DNA of 64,000 nt from MWAR01 sp035388825 (GTDB taxonomy: Bacteria; Muiribacteriota; Ozemobacteria; Ozemobacterales; Ozemobacteraceae), in NCBI GenBank assembly GCA_035388825.1, contig DAOOQQ010000005.1:1-64000 (forward strand). The letters run 5' to 3'. Below, piece after piece: positions 58,397-64,000 of the stretch (position 1 is the first letter of the stretch; each line of letters opens with the position of its first letter). The notes below the pieces were generated by a model that saw only the letters and a program-made list of their open reading frames with translations, searched no databases and was not told the origin of the DNA. Position numbers and translations under genes: made by a program.

Positions 58397-60637
58397 ATGA
58401 TGGATACATACCCTCGCGACAGGCGTGGAACACCTTCAAACACCTGTGGCATCCTGATCGCCGTTCTCGCGACTCTCCTGGGCGGGCAAAGCTGCTTCGG
58501 ATGGTCCCTCCCGGCGGGAAGCCAGAGGCCCATCGATGCCCTGAAATGGTCGAGGCGCACGACGGCGGTCTTCACGGGCTCGGGGCGAACATTATATATC
58601 GTATCGAATAAGCCAGGCAAGGAAGAGGACATCGCTCTCGCAAACGAACTGCTGGCGGGCGCGGCTTTGAACGTGACATCCGACCTTGGTCCTTCGCCCG
58701 TGGTGACGTATGAGGACGTCACGCCCATCACCAACATCCGGACAGGCACGGTGAATCCGCCGAACGCTTCCCTGTTCATCGCAAAAAAGCAGGTCTTTCC
58801 GAACATGCAGCAGGTGGTCATCGATGGATACAAAATCAATGCCGAACTCGCCCGGAATGCCGAAAACCTCGTCGAACGGCCGAAGTTCGTCATCAAGGAA
58901 GATCCCCCCGTCGAGGAACGGGACATCAAGGCGTTCATCCAGGGCGTCATTTCATTCCAGCGGAAAACCCCCTTTCAGACGACCCGGATCACGACCCCCT
59001 ACGACGAGGCACTGACGGACAGCCCCGTCATGGTCGAATTCCAGGTCGTCGTCAGCCCGTTCTCTTATATCCTCCCGTTCACCTCTGTGCCGCAATGGAC
59101 AGGCCTTCCGGGGGCAGCAACCGCCAATTTCCAGCCTGCGTTCGAATCCTTCTGTGCACAATCCTTCCAGTGGACACCCGACAGGAGATTTCCCGCCGGA
59201 AACGCAGCCTACAAAATCGTCCTGCGCGACCGGACGCCGCCCCGCATCACCGATCTGGCCTTCAATCAGGGTACGACCCTGCCGCTGCTGAGCGGGCCCG
59301 GTTCCACCGCCGTTTCCCGGGCTACGACGAATGACTTCTACCGACCCACCGAGTTGCGGGGGGTTGACAATATATCTACACAAATACAATCCCGGTTCGG
59401 CATCGAGCGAATCTCGGGGCCGACCCCGCCCGGGGTGAACGCCCCGAACGGATGGCAGTGGGTCGGTGGGGTCGTCACTTCGGTCAGCAGCGCCCCGATC
59501 CCGTTCGAAACGTTTCTGCCCAACGATTGCCTCGGCGAGATGAAATACACCGCCTTCGCCTGGGACGACAGCCTCGTCATGAATCCGGGGGAATCCCAGA
59601 TCGTCGAGAACCGTCCCGACGTCTCCTACGGCATCCGTGGGCCCTATGCCAACCAGGATCTCGGCAACTCCCCGCTGCCGAATGGAGCGCTGCCGTTTCC
59701 CGTGTCGGCCCCGGGAGACCCGAACAGCCTCGATATCACCAGGAGAATTCCCGAGGCCGAAGGCACCATTTTCGTCGATGACAACGACTTTCCGAATCTT
59801 CTGGTGCGGGTCACTTCCTCGAAGGACAAGGGCAGGCCGAAATCGGATCTGCATTTCCCGCCGCCGCCACCGGTGCTGTCTACGTTCGATCGACCGGTCT
59901 ACGACCAGTTCGTGGCACGGGCCCGGTATACCCCTGCAACGTTGCCTGCCGGCGGATATGTGAGGTTCCTCAAGGCCGACCTGGACAACTGCCCGCCGGG
60001 GGAGCGGACCAGCCAATGGCAGTATGGGATCGGACTGGTTCCTCCGGGGGGCGTTGTCAGCCCGGATTTCGCGAAGAACGCCTTCACCCTGGAGAATTAT
60101 GTACGCTCGGATACCGATTCCCAGGGCATCCTGATCGATCATGACCCTTCGAGTTTCGGCGAGCGCAACGGATTCGGCAAGTCTCTCGCCGTCTTCTGCC
60201 TCGAGCCCCTCATCGAGGACGTCGAATACGAGGTGGCGCTCTGGGCCGAAGACAACTGCAAATGGATCAACCTCACCGATGCCTCGCTCGGTTATCCCGC
60301 TCTGGTCGGAGCAAGGATCGCCGCCCCGTTCACCGGCATCGAGTCGGCCGGTATCGACTGCGTCGTGCCCAATCAATATCCGAAGGTCGTGTTGAAAACC
60401 GGAATGGGTTCGGATAGGTATGTATCCGAAACGTTGCGCGTCACTTTCCGGGAACCGACGCGCCTGGGTGGCTTGCCGACTCCCGGCGACACGGCCGCGT
60501 GGGATGAGGGGTATCCGTCGATCACGGCCTGGGCAAAGGATTACAAAGGGAACGAGCGCCGCCTGAAAATCTACTTCCAGGTGACCGACGAGAAAGTGAA
60601 AGTGCGGGTTATGGAACAGCAGCACGTGGGAAACTGA
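58397..60637 (+). CDS. Large secreted protein, second pseudopilin cassette
   Basis: A 746-aa exported protein. GGAGGA lies 7 nt upstream of the ATG at 58397; another start at 58349 also has a ribosome site. The signal segment is GILIAVLATLLGGQSCFG. The mature protein is beta-rich with repeated domain-like parts: VLRDRTPPRITDL, ELRGVDNIS, FVDDNDFPNLLVRV and a proline run (FPPPPPVL). The end AKDYKGNERRLKIYFQV resembles the ends of 25350 and 26645 products. This suggests Ig-like modules on a cell-surface or pilus-tip protein. No named family recognised. Confidence 0.72.
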   Translation: MMDTYPRDRRGTPSNTCGILIAVLATLLGGQSCFGWSLPAGSQRPIDALKWSRRTTAVFTGSGRTLYIVSNKPGKEEDIALANELLAGAALNVTSDLGPSPVVTYEDVTPITNIRTGTVNPPNASLFIAKKQVFPNMQQVVIDGYKINAELARNAENLVERPKFVIKEDPPVEERDIKAFIQGVISFQRKTPFQTTRITTPYDEALTDSPVMVEFQVVVSPFSYILPFTSVPQWTGLPGAATANFQPAFESFCAQSFQWTPDRRFPAGNAAYKIVLRDRTPPRITDLAFNQGTTLPLLSGPGSTAVSRATTNDFYRPTELRGVDNISTQIQSRFGIERISGPTPPGVNAPNGWQWVGGVVTSVSSAPIPFETFLPNDCLGEMKYTAFAWDDSLVMNPGESQIVENRPDVSYGIRGPYANQDLGNSPLPNGALPFPVSAPGDPNSLDITRRIPEAEGTIFVDDNDFPNLLVRVTSSKDKGRPKSDLHFPPPPPVLSTFDRPVYDQFVARARYTPATLPAGGYVRFLKADLDNCPPGERTSQWQYGIGLVPPGGVVSPDFAKNAFTLENYVRSDTDSQGILIDHDPSSFGERNGFGKSLAVFCLEPLIEDVEYEVALWAEDNCKWINLTDASLGYPALVGARIAAPFTGIESAGIDCVVPNQYPKVVLKTGMGSDRYVSETLRVTFREPTRLGGLPTPGDTAAWDEGYPSITAWAKDYKGNERRLKIYFQVTDEKVKVRVMEQQHVGN

Positions 60638-60639
60638 AC

Positions 60640-61230
60640 GTGAGACCAGAACGACGGACCGGAATATCGCTCGTGGAGATCCTGATGGCGACCATGCTGC
60701 TCGCTCTCGCGGCGTTTCCTCTCATCCGGTCGTTCAGCCAGTCCTACGAAGTTGCCACCCGCCAGGTCGAGCAGGAATCCACCGCGAAGATCGCCGAGGC
60801 GGCCATGAACAAGCTGCTGTCGGTGCGGTTCGATGATCTGAACTCCGCGATTCCGGCCGTATCCGTGCCGTTCGAGGTCGAGACCCCCTCCGGCCCGGTT
60901 GCCGCGAAGATCGATCTTGCGGGCGCCCCGGCGCAGGGCACGGGAACCTTCATCATCGGTGGAACGACCTACCGTGTCGGAGTTGCCGTCCGGCGGGCGT
61001 TCACGGGCCATCGTGGCATCATGACGCCGGCCGCGACGGCGAAGGCCCTGACCTTTTCCTACGCGGTACCCGCGGTTTCGATCGGCCTGCCGCCCCCGCC
61101 GCCTCCCGGGCTCGTCGTTGCAACCTATGCCTGCCCCGACGATTTTCTCGGAATTCTCGTGCGTGTCTCCTCCGGGCGGGGCGACAGGGAGCTGCGTCTC
61201 TCGGGGTTCAGGGGGGATATGCGAAGATGA
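60640..61230 (+). CDS. Type IV prepilin-like protein
   Basis: A 196-aa protein starting at GTG, 2 nt after the previous stop. The class III signal is RRTGISLVEILMATMLLALAAFPLI, with Gly-1 and Glu+5. The C-terminal domain includes a proline-rich stretch (GLPPPPPPGLVV) and is short. It is the counterpart of 27733-28380. It overlaps the next gene by 4 nt (ATGA). Confidence 0.82.
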   Translation: MRPERRTGISLVEILMATMLLALAAFPLIRSFSQSYEVATRQVEQESTAKIAEAAMNKLLSVRFDDLNSAIPAVSVPFEVETPSGPVAAKIDLAGAPAQGTGTFIIGGTTYRVGVAVRRAFTGHRGIMTPAATAKALTFSYAVPAVSIGLPPPPPPGLVVATYACPDDFLGILVRVSSGRGDRELRLSGFRGDMRR

Positions 61231-61757
61231 TGCCGCCGCGTCCTGCCGGAGGGTTCGCCATGGTGACCCTGCTGCTGCTCATGATGGTGCTCGTCACGTT
61301 CGTCGGGCTGCTCCACTTCAGCACGCGTGGACAGAAGGGGACGCACGCGCGCCTGTTCGACCAGACCCGGGCGTTGATGGCGGCTCGCGCCGCGGTCGAA
61401 CTGGCCGTCTACAAGTATCGCGTGCTGCCGGCAGAGTTCTACCGGGTCAACCGGCTGGTCAATGCGGTGACGGCCGATCCGGCTGAGCGGAATTTTTTCC
61501 AGGCGGTCTGGATGAATGATTTTTCGGGGAAGTCCGTCCCCGGCGGTTTCGTTTCTCCCGCCAGCCTGCTCGTGGAGAGCATGCGCCAGGAGACGGGGGA
61601 GCCTGTCGAGTTCGGGGTCGAGAGCTGCGAACTCGTGACGCGCAAGGAAAGCGGCTACGTCAAGGACTATCTCCGGATACGGGCATGGGGAGCCTGCCGG
61701 GCGGAGAGAAAAGCGCTCGACCAGTTGGTCGAGGTGGAGATCACGCATGCCCCCTGA
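61227..61757 (+). CDS. PilX/GspK-like minor pilin
   Basis: A 176-aa protein with the hydrophobic start RPAGGFAMVTLLLLMMVLVTFVGLL. The position of Glu+5 is occupied by a hydrophobic residue, as in PilX/GspK. The mature helix has DQTRALMAARAAVELAVYKY. Its layout and length match 28383-28910. It overlaps the next gene by 11 nt. Confidence 0.78.
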   Translation: MMPPRPAGGFAMVTLLLLMMVLVTFVGLLHFSTRGQKGTHARLFDQTRALMAARAAVELAVYKYRVLPAEFYRVNRLVNAVTADPAERNFFQAVWMNDFSGKSVPGGFVSPASLLVESMRQETGEPVEFGVESCELVTRKESGYVKDYLRIRAWGACRAERKALDQLVEVEITHAP

Positions 61758-62433
61758 ACGACGCGGCGTGACCCTCGTGGAACTCCTGGTCGGCACCGTT
61801 CTTCTGGCCGGATTCATCGGCACTGTCATTTATATTCAACGATTTACCATGAACTCGTATCGGGTCACGACCTGGAAACAGGAGCGCACGCGGCAGATCG
61901 AGACCTTCTGGAACCAGCTCAGGAAGCCGATCGAAGAGGCATCTGACGCTCTTTCCCGGACACCGCCGACCGGGAGTGACTGGGAAATCGTCCGCACCCC
62001 GCGGCCGCTGCTCCATCGATCGAGGTTTGGGAGCGGCAACGGGCCTGTCATGGTCTGGAAGGCCGACCACCTCACCTCGTCGGGAGACCTGGAATACAGC
62101 CGGGAATACAGGCTGGAACTGACGGACCGCCGCCTCGAACTGAAGGGGGTCCAGTTCGGAACCGACCAGAAGCGCGTTCTCGTCGAGGATGTCGAAGGGA
62201 TCCGGATTCGTTCGACCAGCATCCGGCAGGCGCAGAACCCCGCCGCACCGGATGAGCGGTTCGAGGAATACCTCGACACGGCGGGGACCGGCACCGATCC
62301 CGTCGTCGCAAGTGTCGTCGAGGTTTCGCTCACCATCATGCCGGCCCGGGACTCCGGCATCCCGGCCCAGAAACTCGTACAGGGCACCAAGTTCCGGATT
62401 CCGGTCGGAGCGCGGGAGGAGCCTTCCCTCTGA
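61747..62433 (+). CDS. Type IV prepilin-like protein (GspJ/PilW type)
   Basis: A 228-aa protein with the class III signal RRGVTLVELLVGTVLLAGFIGTVIYI, including Gly-1 and Glu+5. The rest contains LEYSREYRLELTDRRLELKGV and is consistent with a GspJ/PilW-type minor pilin, the counterpart of 28907-29743. Its stop overlaps the adenylate cyclase start by 1 nt. Confidence 0.8.
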   Translation: MPPERRGVTLVELLVGTVLLAGFIGTVIYIQRFTMNSYRVTTWKQERTRQIETFWNQLRKPIEEASDALSRTPPTGSDWEIVRTPRPLLHRSRFGSGNGPVMVWKADHLTSSGDLEYSREYRLELTDRRLELKGVQFGTDQKRVLVEDVEGIRIRSTSIRQAQNPAAPDERFEEYLDTAGTGTDPVVASVVEVSLTIMPARDSGIPAQKLVQGTKFRIPVGAREEPSL

Positions 62434-63983
62434 TGGAGCCACGGATCGGCCGACGTTCCCTGTCGCGGAAGGCGGGCCTGCTGTTGATGGCCATGTCCGC
62501 CGCGCCGGCGCGAGGGGAGGTCATCGTTTTCCAGGTGCCGGCCGGTCCTGCGGGCTGGGCCTGGACCACCCTCACGCTCGGGGCGGTATGTATATTATTT
62601 GCCATACAATTCTGGCTCGTGCGCCGCATCCTTGGAAGCAAAAAAAAGGAGCTGGAGCCGGAAGTGCGGCGGCAGTTCGAGAAAACCTACGCCGAAAAGC
62701 TCCGGGAGGAGTATGCCAGGAAGTCGGCGGAGCTTCAGAAGCAGATGCAGGATACCCGGGTGCGATACTCGTTCATCCTGACCAAAATCAAGAATCTCTC
62801 GGCGACGCTCGACCCGGCGAAACTGTTCAAGTCGATGACCGACCTTCTGGCGGAGGATCTCGGTATCGCGAAATACATCCTCTTCCTCTTCGATCGCGAA
62901 AAGCAGGAACTGTATCCCTATCGCTGGAACGGGTATCCCGATTCGGTGCGGGAAGAGCTTCTCATCCCGCTCGGGGTCGAGCACTTCCTGACCTACGCCT
63001 TCCAGCGCCGACGGCTGGTCTACCGGCTGGCGGCGCTCGAGGACGTCGAGACCCGGCCGCTCGTCGACCGGCCCCCGCTTCCCGGAACCCTCGTCGCGCT
63101 GCCCCTGACGAATCAGGATGAATTATATGGAGTGATTCATATCGAATCCTTCGCCGACGGCCGGACAGAGGTCGACGATGCGGACCTCCGGCTGTTCACC
63201 GCGACCGGCAATTTCATGGGCCAGGCGATGGCCAACTCCAGCGTTTTCCTCCAGACCAAGGAAGAGCTGACCTCGACGAAACAACTGTCCGAACGGCAGA
63301 TCGCGGAAAAGCGGCAGTTGAAGGAGATCTTTTCCCGATACACCTCGTCCGAGCTCGTCGAGACGATTCTGAAAAACCCCGGATCGGTGCAGCTCGGCGG
63401 AACAACCAAGACGGCGACGATCCTGTTCTCGGATATCGCGGGGTTCACGAAGTTCAGCGCGGCCCTCACGCCGGCCGAAGTCGTGACGACGATGAACGAG
63501 TATCTCTCGAAAATGGCCGAGATCGTCCTGGACCACGACGGCGAGATCGACAAGTTCATCGGGGATGCGGTCATGGCGAGGTTCGGCGTATTGAGCGACC
63601 TCGAAAATTCGGCACGCTCGGCGGTCGAAACGGCCCTCGGGATGATGAGCGGGCTTCGCGAGCTCCAGGCAAAATGGATTCAGGAAGGGAAAGAGCCGTT
63701 TACTATTCGTATCGGTATAGCCACTGGTCCGGTGCTTGCGGGAAACATCGGCTCGGTGCGGCGCCAGGAGTTCACCGTGATGGGCACGACCGTGAACCTG
63801 GCCTCGCGCCTCGAAAGCCTCAACAAGGAGCTGAAAACGAAGATTCTCGTCGACGAGGAAACGCATCGGTGCCTCGAAGGTCTCTGCGTCGCCGTTCCAC
63901 ACCTCGGGGTCACGGTGCGCGGCCTCGATGAGCCGCTGAACGTCTACGAGATCAGGGGCCGTACCCCGACGGCAGGGACGTAA
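62433..63983 (+). CDS. Membrane GAF-domain class III adenylate/guanylate cyclase
   Basis: A 516-aa signalling enzyme. Order: signal-like segment, membrane helix (WTTLTLGAVCILFAIQFWL) near 45-65, coiled coil (LEPEVRRQFEKTYAEKLREEY), GAF domain (about 120-270, YILFLFDREKQELYPYR, VALPLTNQDELYGVIHIES) and a class III cyclase domain (about 325-500) with TATILFSDIAGFTKFSA, IDKFIGDAVMARFG, RIGIATGPVLAGNIG and VMGTTVNLASRLE. The two metal Asp are present. It is coupled to the pilin gene. The 3' end of the window has 17 nt after its stop. Confidence 0.92.
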   Translation: MEPRIGRRSLSRKAGLLLMAMSAAPARGEVIVFQVPAGPAGWAWTTLTLGAVCILFAIQFWLVRRILGSKKKELEPEVRRQFEKTYAEKLREEYARKSAELQKQMQDTRVRYSFILTKIKNLSATLDPAKLFKSMTDLLAEDLGIAKYILFLFDREKQELYPYRWNGYPDSVREELLIPLGVEHFLTYAFQRRRLVYRLAALEDVETRPLVDRPPLPGTLVALPLTNQDELYGVIHIESFADGRTEVDDADLRLFTATGNFMGQAMANSSVFLQTKEELTSTKQLSERQIAEKRQLKEIFSRYTSSELVETILKNPGSVQLGGTTKTATILFSDIAGFTKFSAALTPAEVVTTMNEYLSKMAEIVLDHDGEIDKFIGDAVMARFGVLSDLENSARSAVETALGMMSGLRELQAKWIQEGKEPFTIRIGIATGPVLAGNIGSVRRQEFTVMGTTVNLASRLESLNKELKTKILVDEETHRCLEGLCVAVPHLGVTVRGLDEPLNVYEIRGRTPTAGT

Positions 63984-64000
63984 AGCGCCGGGTCTGGTAT

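Noticed and set aside
1..64000. tRNA, rRNA, insertion sequence or integrase genes
   Set aside because: No T-loop-like GGTTCGAATCC, rRNA core sequence, DDE or tyrosine/serine recombinase signature was seen on either strand.

Overview
The window is about 64 kb of GC-rich bacterial DNA, densely packed with genes and with strong codon bias. It encodes a Gram-negative, probably anaerobic fermenter. The evidence is an outer-membrane porin with envelope metal-uptake systems, ferredoxin-containing MinD ATPases, NifX/NifU/Mrp proteins, and a near-complete methylaspartate pathway of glutamate fermentation using coenzyme-B12 glutamate mutase. Two cassettes of prepilin-like proteins paired with large secreted proteins point to a poorly studied phylum. 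Candidatus Riflebacteria or a relative is my guess, made without any search. I saw no rRNA, tRNA, CRISPR array, transposase or integrase.

Region 1 (1-16.1 kb) holds intergenic hairpin repeats, a Fur-family regulator, a secreted protein, a broken yhcG-type nuclease gene and a metal ABC system whose substrate-binding gene has lost its 5' end. A long + strand run (6190-16014) follows: MOSC, thioesterase, DUF5320, NifU-like, two NifX-like proteins, two ferredoxin-MinD ATPases, Mrp, a DUF4405-like membrane protein, a DUF364-like protein, a methyltransferase and an MBL hydrolase. It resembles the orange-protein (ORP) Mo/Fe-S operons of sulfate reducers. A 42-bp direct repeat that duplicates the 3' end of uppP bounds 2370-16106, so this block may be an island integrated at the end of uppP.

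Region 2 (16.1-25.1 kb) is uppP followed by a second, complete metal-uptake operon: a His-rich exported protein, a porin, a binding protein, an ATPase and a permease. An ABC-2 type transporter and a His-rich TPR protein come after it. Region 3 (25.2-29.7 kb) is the first secreted-protein/pseudopilin cassette. Its promoter has the same unusual internal palindrome as the one that opens the ORP-like run.

Region 4 (29.7-41.7 kb, minus strand) is an amylase plus the glutamate-fermentation operon: a GntR regulator, GlmS-GlmL-GlmE, methylaspartate ammonia-lyase, and a class I fumarase/mesaconase. Between the last two lie three translationally coupled genes of poorly defined function (DUF1446/AtuA, DUF4387 and a P-loop protein). 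Region 5 (41.7-54.7 kb) carries malic enzyme with a hybrid sensor kinase, a nucleobase permease, a Kef-type antiporter, trehalose synthase and an OtsA-OtsB fusion, then an unknown protein and a DUF2157/GDYXXLXY pair. Region 6 (54.7-64 kb) is dnaK, a divergent TPR protein and the second secreted-protein/pseudopilin cassette, ending in an adenylate cyclase.

A pattern running across the window is that many GC-rich genes contain a single 20-40 nt AT-rich island with rare ATA/TTA/AAT codons.
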